Source: Candidatus Aminicenantota bacterium (GTDB taxonomy: Bacteria; Acidobacteriota; Aminicenantia; Aminicenantales; Aminicenantaceae). Taken from it: a DNA stretch of 10,067 nucleotides. The stretch spans positions 1 through 10,067 of the forward strand of contig JAUWJP010000038.1 in assembly GCA_030607635.1 (NCBI GenBank). The letters run 5' to 3'. Position numbers and translations under genes: made by a program. The notes under the pieces are model-generated. The model was given only the letters and a program-made list of their open reading frames with translations, searched no databases and was not told the DNA's origin. Of this stretch, positions 1 to 6,152 are shown piece after piece (the stretch's first letter is position 1; the number at the start of each line of letters is the position of its first letter).

Positions 1-81
1 ACGAGATTGCAGAAGAGGATAAGCATGTAGAAGCTATCTGTTGAATGTCTTCGGACGCGGGTTCGATTCCCGCCGCCTCCA
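1..81 (+). ncRNA. ssrA: tmRNA (transfer-messenger RNA), 3' end only
   Basis: This is the 3' part of tmRNA, which with SmpB rescues stalled ribosomes and tags the nascent peptide for degradation. The sequence shows a tRNA-like 3' end. A T-stem GCGGG (57-61) and a seven-base loop TTCGATT (62-68) are closed by CCCGC (69-73), followed by a seven-base acceptor strand (74-80) and discriminator A at 81. Upstream, TAAGCATGTAGA and the CTTCGGACGCGG block match the conserved segment that follows the last pseudoknot in tmRNAs. This separates it from an ordinary tRNA, which would show an anticodon arm here. The 5' acceptor strand, tag-peptide reading frame and most pseudoknots lie left of the window. The bases after 81 are AAA, so the terminal CCA is not encoded and must be added by the CCA-adding enzyme. 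The amidase gene starts 26 bases downstream on the same strand. Confidence 0.93.
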
Positions 82-107
82 AAATAAACCTACAGAAAAG
101 ATAATAC

Positions 108-1316
108 TTGAATAAAAAATTGGTTAGACGAAAGAAGAGAAGTACATTATTAGCAGGGATTATTCTCTTTCTTCTTCTTTCTGTTATTTCCTTTTCTCAA
201 ACTCAACCTTTCATAAAGTTATCTGTCAAGGATTACCCCACTCTCAGCCGGGTCATCATCGAATCATCCTCTCCCTTATCTTTCGACATCGAGAAAAGTT
301 CATCCTTATTAATGGTTAATATAAGCACAGACGTGTCCTTTCTGATTCAGAGAGGAGCCTTTGAAAGTCGTATTATCAAGTCTTTCGGCTGGTCGAAGGG
401 AAAAAATTTTTACATTCTGGCCATCAGGACCAAGGCCAGAAACTTCAGCTATGATTATTTTACCCTCAGCGATCCACCGAAATTGGTTATTGATTTCAGC
501 CAGATTGATGAAGAGAAGAGTGAGACACCGGACAGCTTAAAACAAAAAGAGGCATCAAGAGGAAAAGTCCCTCAGCCATCAACAGCCTCACCTTCCTCGA
601 GGGCACAAACAGGCTCATCCTCTCTCCAAGGAATGAAAACTATCGTTATCGATCCTGGGCACGGCGGCTTGGAGCCTGGAGCCAGAGGTAGATTTGGCAC
701 GTTAGAGAAAAATGTCGCTCTGGAAATCGGTCTCAAACTAAGATCCGTTATTGAGCGGAATTTTCCTTCCCGAGTCGTCCTCACAAGGGATAAAGATCTG
801 AATGTTTCCCTCGAGAATAGAGCTGCTTTAGCCAACAACAATAAGGCTGATTTTTTTATCAGCATTCATGCTAACAGTTCTTTTCGGAAAGATGCTCACG
901 GATCAGAAACGTATTTCCTTAGCAGGGATGCTACAGATGAGGAGGCAAGAAAATTGGCTTTCCTGGAAAATAATCCTGCTGAATTTGGAGAGGGAATTAC
1001 TGGAAAAAGTGAAGATGAAATACAGATGATCTTATGGGATATGGCTCAGTCAGCTTACCTTAAGCAGAGCAGCCTGCTCGCCGAAAGCATCCAGAAAGAG
1101 CTCAATCTACTGCTGAGAACATCAAATAGGGGGGTAAAGCAGGCTCCTTTTACAGTATTAGCAGGAGTGGCTTGTCCTGCTGTATTGGTAGAAGTGGCTT
1201 TCATCTCCAATCCTCGGGAAGAAAGAAGTTTGACAAGGGAAGGATTTCAGATTAATGTCGCCCAGGCAATCTATCGAGGTCTGGTGAATTATATCGAGCT
1301 TTATTCTCAAAAATGA
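108..1316 (+). CDS. N-acetylmuramoyl-L-alanine amidase, AMIN + Amidase_3 (AmiC-like)
   Basis: A zinc-dependent periplasmic amidase that cuts the bond between N-acetylmuramic acid and L-alanine in peptidoglycan, used in daughter-cell separation and wall turnover. Residues 1-31 form a signal peptide: basic MNKKLVRRKKR, then a hydrophobic stretch ending near SFSQ. Residues about 36-130 fit an AMIN domain, which targets such enzymes to the septum or wall. A Ser/Pro/Thr-rich linker covers about 137-173. The Amidase_3 domain runs from about 177 to 399. Its zinc and catalytic residues are visible: H185 in DPGHGG, E200 in TLEKN, H254 in SIHAN and E362 in VEVAF. The segment 274-316 between H254 and E362 matches the regulatory helix region found in AmiA/B/C enzymes. 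The only start compatible with the full signal peptide is TTG at 108; an in-frame TAA sits at 102-104. The ribosome binding site is weak. The next gene begins 9 bases after the stop. Confidence 0.95.
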   Translation: MNKKLVRRKKRSTLLAGIILFLLLSVISFSQTQPFIKLSVKDYPTLSRVIIESSSPLSFDIEKSSSLLMVNISTDVSFLIQRGAFESRIIKSFGWSKGKNFYILAIRTKARNFSYDYFTLSDPPKLVIDFSQIDEEKSETPDSLKQKEASRGKVPQPSTASPSSRAQTGSSSLQGMKTIVIDPGHGGLEPGARGRFGTLEKNVALEIGLKLRSVIERNFPSRVVLTRDKDLNVSLENRAALANNNKADFFISIHANSSFRKDAHGSETYFLSRDATDEEARKLAFLENNPAEFGEGITGKSEDEIQMILWDMAQSAYLKQSSLLAESIQKELNLLLRTSNRGVKQAPFTVLAGVACPAVLVEVAFISNPREERSLTREGFQINVAQAIYRGLVNYIELYSQK

Positions 1317-1325
1317 GGTGAAGAC

Positions 1326-1904
1326 ATGGGCGTGAAAAGAATAGCGCTTCTTGCAGTCCTTCTTACGATCTTGGCCATTCTCGTTGTAATTTTTTTTAGA
1401 AGCGGCGCGTTGGAAAAGATAAAACCACCTGCCGAAGCCCCTCCTCCTGTGCTTGAACCATCTCCCTCAGGGCCTGTTCAAACAAGAAAGATTGTTCTGT
1501 TTTTCCTCTCAGAGGCGGATACATTACTGCATCCTGAAGAAAGAGAGATCACTGCCAGTTCATCAATCGTTCGCCAGGCTAAGCAGGCAGTCGAGGAACT
1601 CATAAAAGGCTCCGATAAAGGCTACATCTCACCTTTTCCTCCAGAGACGAGACTGAGAGAGCTTTTTTTGACAGGAGATGGAGTGGCGTATGTGGATTTT
1701 TCAGAAGAGATTGTGGAGAAACATCTCTCCGGCTCGTCTGCTGAAATTTCAACAATTTTTTCGGTAGTGAATTCCCTTGCCTATAATTTTAAAACTATTC
1801 AAAAGGTCTTCATCTTGATCGAAGGCCAGGAAAGGGAAACTCTGGGAGGCCACATAAACCTGAGCCGGCCCTTTCTGCCTCTGTATGACTTAATCGCCAA
1901 TTAG
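1326..1904 (+). CDS. Membrane-anchored GerMN-domain protein
   Basis: A 192-residue protein with one N-terminal membrane segment (about 6-24), a proline-rich linker (33-50) and a GerMN domain (about 54-187). The family signature is seen in LFFLSEAD near 59, the AVEELIKGS helix near 88, the YVDFSEE strand near 122 and the ILIEGQERETLGGHINLSRPFLP end. GerMN is named after Bacillus GerM, a sporulation and germination lipoprotein, but the domain is widespread in non-spore-formers and its general role is unknown. No lipobox cysteine is present, so this copy is an uncleaved anchor rather than a lipoprotein. The ATG start has an AGGTG Shine-Dalgarno at 1316-1320, overlapping the amidase stop, so the two genes are probably translationally coupled. 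The pairing with an amidase suggests, by inference, a role in wall remodelling. Confidence 0.88.
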   Translation: MGVKRIALLAVLLTILAILVVIFFRSGALEKIKPPAEAPPPVLEPSPSGPVQTRKIVLFFLSEADTLLHPEEREITASSSIVRQAKQAVEELIKGSDKGYISPFPPETRLRELFLTGDGVAYVDFSEEIVEKHLSGSSAEISTIFSVVNSLAYNFKTIQKVFILIEGQERETLGGHINLSRPFLPLYDLIAN

Positions 1905-1945
1905 TTTCGCCTCATTTGAGTCCTTAAGAGAGAGTGCTTTTCCTT

Positions 1946-3259
1946 ATGGAAAAAATGGCAAAAGTTGCTATTGTTGGCTTTCCTAATGTGGGAAAATCTA
2001 CCTTATTCAATCGTCTTCTAAAAGAGAAAAGGTCGCTTGTCCATTCTCTGCCTGGCATGACTCGGGATCAAGTCTCTGCGCGCTGCAGCTTAAAGGGGAA
2101 GGAGTTTGTTCTGGTTGATACAGGTGGATTTTTTGATTTTCAGGGGGATCCCCTTTCATCCAAAATCAAAAAAAAGGCGAGGGAAGCAGCGGAGAACTCA
2201 GACATTCTTCTCTTTGTGCTGGACGGGAAAAGTGGCCTTTTGCCAGCTGAAGAGGAACTCTATTTTTCTTTGAAAAAATTGAATAAGCCGATTTTGGTGG
2301 TAGTCAATAAGATAGACTCTTCTTCAGAGGAAGTAAAGCTCGGTGATTATTATAGATTAGGTGAAGAGGACGTTTTGGCCGTCTCAGGTGAGCACAAAAG
2401 AAACCTGAAGCATCTCGAGTCATCTCTTATTGCCGCTCTCCCTGTTCTCGCGCCTGATAAAGAGGAAACAAAGGCTCTTAAAATAGCTATAGTTGGCCGC
2501 ATCAATGTTGGAAAATCATCCATAGTGAATCGCGTCTGCGGGGAAGAGAGATTAATTGTGAGTGAAATACCCGGAACAACCAGGGATAGCATTGACATTC
2601 TGATATTAAGGAATAAGAAGGCTTTTTGCCTGGTTGATACAGCAGGGATTCGTAAATTGAGCCGTACCCGAGATAAAAGAGAAAAAGCCAGCATCATAAA
2701 AGCGAAGAAAAATATTACCCGGGCAGATGTTATTTGTTTGATTATGGATGCACAGGAATTCCCTACGCGTCAAGATTCGGCAATTGCTCATTTATCTCAT
2801 AAATCAGGAAAGCCCTTGTTGATCGCATTGAATAAATGGGATTTAATCCAGAAAAACACTAACACTTCAAAAGATTTTAAACAGAAGGTTTATGAGAAAC
2901 TGGATTTTGTCAATTATGCTCCTCTGCTCTTTATCTCCGCTTTATCTGGGAAGAGAGTCATAAAAATTCTCGATATTGCAGAACAGGTCTATGCTAACGG
3001 GTATAAAAGAATAGAAACACCTCGATTGAATAATTTTTTGTCCTTGATAAACGAAAATCATCCTCCTCTTTCAAAAAACAAGAGAAGAATGAAGATAAAG
3101 TATATGACTCAAAAGGGAATTCTTCCCCCGACTTTTTTCCTCTTTACTCATTCACGAGTTCCCCTTGCCCCTGCTTATGAGAGGTTTTTCATACGTCTTC
3201 TGCGGGAAAAGTTTGATTTCTGGGGAACGCCCATAAGATTGTTCCTGAGAAAGAGCTAA
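1946..3259 (+). CDS. der: Ribosome-assembly GTPase Der (EngA), tandem G domains
   Basis: Der is an essential GTPase with two G domains that acts in maturation of the 50S subunit. With the ATG at 1946 the protein has 437 residues, normal for the family. G domain 1 has GFPNVGKS (11-18), DTGG (58-61) and NKID (121-124). G domain 2 has GRINVGKSS (184-192), DTAG (231-234), NKWD (296-299) and SAL (331-333). The C-terminal KH-like domain (about 351-437) shows MKIKYMTQ, PPTFFLF and the family ending GTPIRLFLRKS. Both P-loops depart from the usual GRPNVGKS, and the first domain has SGEH where SA-H-G is usual. The start is uncertain: GTG at 1934, ATG at 1946 and ATG at 1955 (MAKVAIVG, closest to typical Der) are all in frame. 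The GAGAG run at 1929-1935 is best placed for 1946. The gene follows the GerMN gene by 41 bases and may belong to the same transcript. Confidence 0.96.
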   Translation: MEKMAKVAIVGFPNVGKSTLFNRLLKEKRSLVHSLPGMTRDQVSARCSLKGKEFVLVDTGGFFDFQGDPLSSKIKKKAREAAENSDILLFVLDGKSGLLPAEEELYFSLKKLNKPILVVVNKIDSSSEEVKLGDYYRLGEEDVLAVSGEHKRNLKHLESSLIAALPVLAPDKEETKALKIAIVGRINVGKSSIVNRVCGEERLIVSEIPGTTRDSIDILILRNKKAFCLVDTAGIRKLSRTRDKREKASIIKAKKNITRADVICLIMDAQEFPTRQDSAIAHLSHKSGKPLLIALNKWDLIQKNTNTSKDFKQKVYEKLDFVNYAPLLFISALSGKRVIKILDIAEQVYANGYKRIETPRLNNFLSLINENHPPLSKNKRRMKIKYMTQKGILPPTFFLFTHSRVPLAPAYERFFIRLLREKFDFWGTPIRLFLRKS

Positions 3260-3291
3260 GTCTGACCCCGGCCTTCTGTTTTTTGCTTTTC

Positions 3292-3326
3292 TTGACTTTA
3301 TTTGTCAATTCTATTATAAATTTATA
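3292..3326 (+). promoter_or_regulatory. Sigma-70-type promoter for the TPR lipoprotein gene
   Basis: TTGACT at 3292-3297 and TATAAA at 3315-3320 are separated by 17 bases, close to the vegetative consensus. Transcription would start near 3327, giving a leader of about 40 bases. The -35 box is the left arm of a short inverted repeat (TTGAC 3292-3296, GTCAA 3304-3308). The -10 box is half of the perfect 12-base palindrome TATAAATTTATA (3315-3326). Either could be an operator, but AT-rich palindromes of this size also arise by chance. Confidence 0.6.
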
Positions 3327-3365
3327 GGCGATAATAGAATGAACCCAAGGAGAATGGAGGTTACT

Positions 3366-4397
3366 ATGCGACAAAGATATTTAAACACCATCCCCCCAAT
3401 TTTTCTGGTTTTGGCCATAATTTTTGCTTCTTCATGCTGCGGGAAATTCCTCGGTGGCTTAAAAGCAAATTATTACTTTGCCCAGGCTAACAAGACTTTT
3501 AGTGAGGCTCGTTACCGTGATGCAATTGAACTATATGAGATAGCCTTAGTCCATAATCCTGGTCTGGGTGAAGCTTATCAATATCTTGGTGAAAGCTACA
3601 AAAATCTTTATAGGGGTCCTGCTGTGGATACTCCAGAGAATAATGAGAGGGCCGATAAAGCTTTAGAAGCTTTAAACAGGGCCTACGAAATCGATCCTTA
3701 CGACAAAAATGTTATTTATTCCTTGGGCGATATGTATGACAGGTTGAGGAATTTTGAAGAGGCTGAAAAGCTCTACTTGAAAATACTTGAGTTGGAGCCG
3801 ACCAACATGGAGAACTATTATGTCGTGGCTGGATTCTATAAGAAATATGTGCCAGTAAGAACAAGTGGCGCGTCAGGCGAGCAGGAGGTCGGAGAAACAG
3901 AAGGAAAGACAGCTTTTCAGAAAGCAGAAGAAATGTATCTTCGAAGGATCGAGCTTGACGCTGAAAGTCCTGAGGGCTATGCTTATGCAGCTCAGTTTTA
4001 TGAAGATTTACAACCTCCTGATTTCGATAAAGCCTATAAATTTCACATATATCGGACAAGATTAGAGCCTGATAATAATATCCCATGGTATGCTATAGGA
4101 GTGAATCGTTTTTGGAAGGCTCATCGTCTTCAGACTCAGCTGTCGAAGGAAGAGAGAATAGAGCACGCAAAAGTAGCTGAAGAGGCATTGCTGAAAGCTA
4201 TTGAAATGGAGCCCTCTTATTCCTTCACCTATTATTATATGGGTATCCTTTACAGAAATATTTATGCAGCAGTATATCCTGAGAGAAAAAGTAGGTATAT
4301 CAAGGAAGCCGATATGTGGCAACAGAGAGCCCAAGACGCAAGAAAGAAAGAGTTAGAGAGAAAGAGGCTTGAACAAGAATTGAAGGGACTTAAATAG
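3366..4397 (+). CDS. TPR-repeat protein, candidate lipoprotein
   Basis: A 343-residue exported tetratricopeptide-repeat protein of unknown specific role; TPR arrays usually hold protein partners. I place the start at ATG 3366, not at the upstream in-frame ATGs at 3339 or 3354. GGAGG at 3356-3360 sits 5 bases before it, and the protein then opens with a clean signal peptide, MRQRYLNTIP plus a hydrophobic stretch to residue 21. ASSCC (21-25) resembles a lipobox, with C24 or C25 as the lipid site, though it lacks the usual leucine at -3. TPR-like helix pairs are readable at about 34-66, 69-81, 95-127, 129-160, 184-212, 216-250 and 268-300. Typical TPR residues include the AIELYEIAL, ALEALNRAYEIDP, AEKLYLKILELEP and ALLKAIEMEP helices. 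A glycine/glutamate-rich linker (166-182) interrupts the array, and a charged coiled-coil-like tail follows residue 312. It has its own promoter and stands apart from der by about 100 bases. Confidence 0.85.
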   Translation: MRQRYLNTIPPIFLVLAIIFASSCCGKFLGGLKANYYFAQANKTFSEARYRDAIELYEIALVHNPGLGEAYQYLGESYKNLYRGPAVDTPENNERADKALEALNRAYEIDPYDKNVIYSLGDMYDRLRNFEEAEKLYLKILELEPTNMENYYVVAGFYKKYVPVRTSGASGEQEVGETEGKTAFQKAEEMYLRRIELDAESPEGYAYAAQFYEDLQPPDFDKAYKFHIYRTRLEPDNNIPWYAIGVNRFWKAHRLQTQLSKEERIEHAKVAEEALLKAIEMEPSYSFTYYYMGILYRNIYAAVYPERKSRYIKEADMWQQRAQDARKKELERKRLEQELKGLK

Positions 4398-4424
4398 AGC
4401 TAGAGAAACAGAATCCTCTTTATC

Positions 4425-4456
4425 TTGACAAATTTTGTACCTTCACCTCCTAATAA
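4425..4456 (+). promoter_or_regulatory. Possible promoter for the rhomboid gene
   Basis: A perfect -35 box, TTGACA (4425-4430), lies in the 71-base gap before the rhomboid gene. The best -10-like box, TAATAA (4451-4456), is 20 bases away, longer than ideal; the 17-base position holds only TCCTAA. If TAATAA is used, transcription would begin within a few bases of the ATG at 4469, so the messenger would have almost no leader. Confidence 0.35.
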
Positions 4457-4468
4457 GCTTTATACGGA

Positions 4469-5170
4469 ATGTTTATCCCTCTTAAAGATGAGAATCCCAC
4501 TTCTCGCTTTCCCTACATCACTGTTTTTTTTATAGCTCTCAATATCCTGATTTTTGTTTACCAATTTTTTTCACCTCAGGGACTGCAGTATTATGTTTTT
4601 AAAATGGGAGCTATCCCCTATGAAATTACTCATTTTACAACGGTCTCTTTTGTTTCCTCTGAATCTCAGGAACCTGTATCCAGATTATTGCCGCCTTTAG
4701 CTCTAATAGCCTCGATGTTCCTTCATGGGGGCTTTCTCCATCTTTTTGGCAACATGCTCTATCTCTGGATATTCGGCAACAACATTGAAGATTTTCTCGG
4801 TCCCTTTCGATTCATCCTTTTCTATCTGCTTTCAGGATTGGGCGCAAGTCTAACCCATATTGTTTTCCATCCCAACTCCCAGGTCCCGATGATTGGAGCA
4901 AGCGGAGCTATTGCAGGGGTGCTTGGAGCTTATTTGATCCTCTATCCTAGAGCCAGGGTCTTGACTTTTGTCTTCCTGTTTTTTTTCATTCGAATTCTGC
5001 CTATTCCTGCTTTTTTTATTCTTGGAATATGGTTTATAGCTCAAGTGCTGAATGTGGGTTTAGGAGGTGGTGTGGCCTGGTTTGCTCACATAGGTGGGTT
5101 TTTGATCGGGATTGCGCTGATAAAAATTTATACAAGAAAAAGAAGAAAAGTCAAAAGTTGGATTCATTGA
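4469..5170 (+). CDS. Rhomboid family intramembrane serine protease
   Basis: A polytopic membrane protease that cuts transmembrane substrates within the bilayer. The 233-residue protein has the catalytic dyad: S145 in the loop GASGA (143-147) and H207 in AHIGGFLIG. Oxyanion-supporting residues H91 and N95 lie in HLFGNMLYLWIFG, with the same four-residue spacing as in E. coli GlpG. Six membrane segments are readable, at about 13-34, 75-103, 112-131, 141-160, 164-190 and 200-221. The protein ends in a basic tail (YTRKRRKVKS), consistent with a cytoplasmic C terminus. The opening MFIPLKDENPT is typical of bacterial rhomboids of this subfamily and supports the ATG at 4469, although no Shine-Dalgarno is visible. 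Substrates cannot be predicted. It lies between the TPR lipoprotein gene and the ribosomal-protein operon and probably has its own promoter. Confidence 0.94.
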   Translation: MFIPLKDENPTSRFPYITVFFIALNILIFVYQFFSPQGLQYYVFKMGAIPYEITHFTTVSFVSSESQEPVSRLLPPLALIASMFLHGGFLHLFGNMLYLWIFGNNIEDFLGPFRFILFYLLSGLGASLTHIVFHPNSQVPMIGASGAIAGVLGAYLILYPRARVLTFVFLFFFIRILPIPAFFILGIWFIAQVLNVGLGGGVAWFAHIGGFLIGIALIKIYTRKRRKVKSWIH

Positions 5171-5206
5171 TAAAACTAAGAAGGATGTTACCGTTAAACT
5201 ATTGAT

Positions 5207-5251
5207 TTTACCTCAGTAAAGGTTGACAATTCCCCTAAGATTTAGTATTTT
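5207..5251 (+). promoter_or_regulatory. Promoter of the rplM-rpsI-rpsB-tsf-pyrH-frr operon
   Basis: TTGACA (5223-5228) and TATTTT (5246-5251) are 17 bases apart, a strong vegetative promoter match. Transcription would start near 5258, leaving a leader of about 40 bases before the rplM ATG at 5297. Just upstream of the -35 box is a small inverted repeat (TTTAC 5207-5211, GTAAA 5216-5220), of unknown meaning. I see no obvious long leader structure for ribosomal-protein autoregulation. Confidence 0.7.
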
Positions 5252-5296
5252 AGAGCATCGCTGCAGGCTAAGAGCTTGTATCTAAGGTTTAAAGAA

Positions 5297-5725
5297 ATGA
5301 GAACATTTGCCCCAAAAAAGGATGAGATCGAGAAGAAGTGGTGGGTGATTAATGCTGAAGGAAAGACTCTCGGGAGGCTCGCCACTGAAGTAGCAGTCTT
5401 GCTCCGGGGAAAGAGGAAGCCTGAGTTTGCCCATTTTGTTGATTGCGGAGATTTTGTGGTTGTTATCAACGCTGAAAAAATAAATGTCACAGGGAAAAAG
5501 CTGGAGCAGAAGAAGTATTATTCTCATTCTGGTTACCCTGGGGGGTTGAAAGTCAAGACATTGAAGGAGCTTTTAGATAAAAAACCAGAAGAAGTTGTTC
5601 GAAAAGCAGTCTGGGGGATGATTCCCAAAGGCAAGCTCGGCCGAGCTGTATATAAAAAGCTTAAGGTTTATAGAGGTTCTCATCATCCTCATGAGGCTCA
5701 AAAGCCCCAAGAATACCAGTTTTAG
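5297..5725 (+). CDS. rplM: 50S ribosomal protein L13
   Basis: L13 is an early-assembling protein of the large ribosomal subunit that binds 23S rRNA. The protein is 142 residues, the same length as E. coli L13. It opens MRTFAPKKDEIEKKWWVINAEGKTLGRLA in typical fashion (residues 1-29). The family signature lies at about 105-137: VWGMIPKGKLGRAVYKKL, then YRGSHHPHEAQKP. I chose ATG 5297 over the in-frame TTG at 5276 because L13 proteins begin at this point. AAGG at 5284-5287 lies upstream as a ribosome binding site. It is first in a six-gene run and is followed by rpsI after 8 bases. Confidence 0.97.
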   Translation: MRTFAPKKDEIEKKWWVINAEGKTLGRLATEVAVLLRGKRKPEFAHFVDCGDFVVVINAEKINVTGKKLEQKKYYSHSGYPGGLKVKTLKELLDKKPEEVVRKAVWGMIPKGKLGRAVYKKLKVYRGSHHPHEAQKPQEYQF

Positions 5726-5733
5726 GAGGAAAC

Positions 5734-6138
5734 TTGAGTTTAATTCAGTATTACGGAACAGGGAAGAGAAAAACATCGGTTGCTAGGGTTTTTCTTCGAC
5801 CGGGAAAAGGTGATATCACTTTATATGTGAATAAAAGACCTCGTCAATTCACCGAATATTTTTACATGGAGAGTCAAATGCACACCATCAAACAGCCTCT
5901 TCGTCTGACTGAAACAGAAAATAAATTTGATATTTTCATCCGTGTCAACGGAGGGGGGCTAACTGGACAATCTGAAGCAATTCGCCTTGGAATCTCAAGG
6001 GCTTTGATTGAGTTTAATAAGGAGTTAAGGCCCAATCTTAAGGGGGCAGGCTTATTGACGAGGGACGCCAGGATTAAAGAAAGAAAGAAATATGGATTGT
6101 TGGGGGCCCGAAAGGCACCACAGTACCATAAGAGATAA
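5734..6138 (+). CDS. rpsI: 30S ribosomal protein S9
   Basis: S9 is a small-subunit head protein whose C-terminal tail reaches the P-site tRNA. The 134-residue product has IQYYGTGKRKTSVARV at 4-19, the S9 signature GGGLTGQSEAIRLGISRAL at 73-91, and the basic tail ending KAPQYHKR with the conserved terminal KR. The start codon is TTG at 5734, only 4 bases behind a near-perfect AGGAGG (5724-5729) that overlaps the rplM stop. There is no ATG or GTG that would give a normal N terminus. Tight spacing to rplM indicates co-translation of the pair, as in most bacteria. Confidence 0.97.
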   Translation: MSLIQYYGTGKRKTSVARVFLRPGKGDITLYVNKRPRQFTEYFYMESQMHTIKQPLRLTETENKFDIFIRVNGGGLTGQSEAIRLGISRALIEFNKELRPNLKGAGLLTRDARIKERKKYGLLGARKAPQYHKR

Positions 6139-6152
6139 ACGGAGAATATCCA

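Noticed and set aside
3260..3271. GTCTGACCCCGG just after the der stop, similar to short GGGGTCAGAC-type motifs found near small repeats and transposase genes in some bacteria
   Set aside because: Only one half-copy is present, with no partner inverted copy or transposase nearby, so no repeat or mobile element can be claimed.
3712..4086. Minus-strand 124-codon frame opposite the TPR gene
   Set aside because: The TPR gene on the plus strand has clear repeats and a ribosome binding site; the opposite frame shows no family features and is a shadow.
5258..5296. Structured autoregulatory leader before rplM
   Set aside because: The leader is only about 40 bases, and I could find no stable helix or known L13-binding motif in it.
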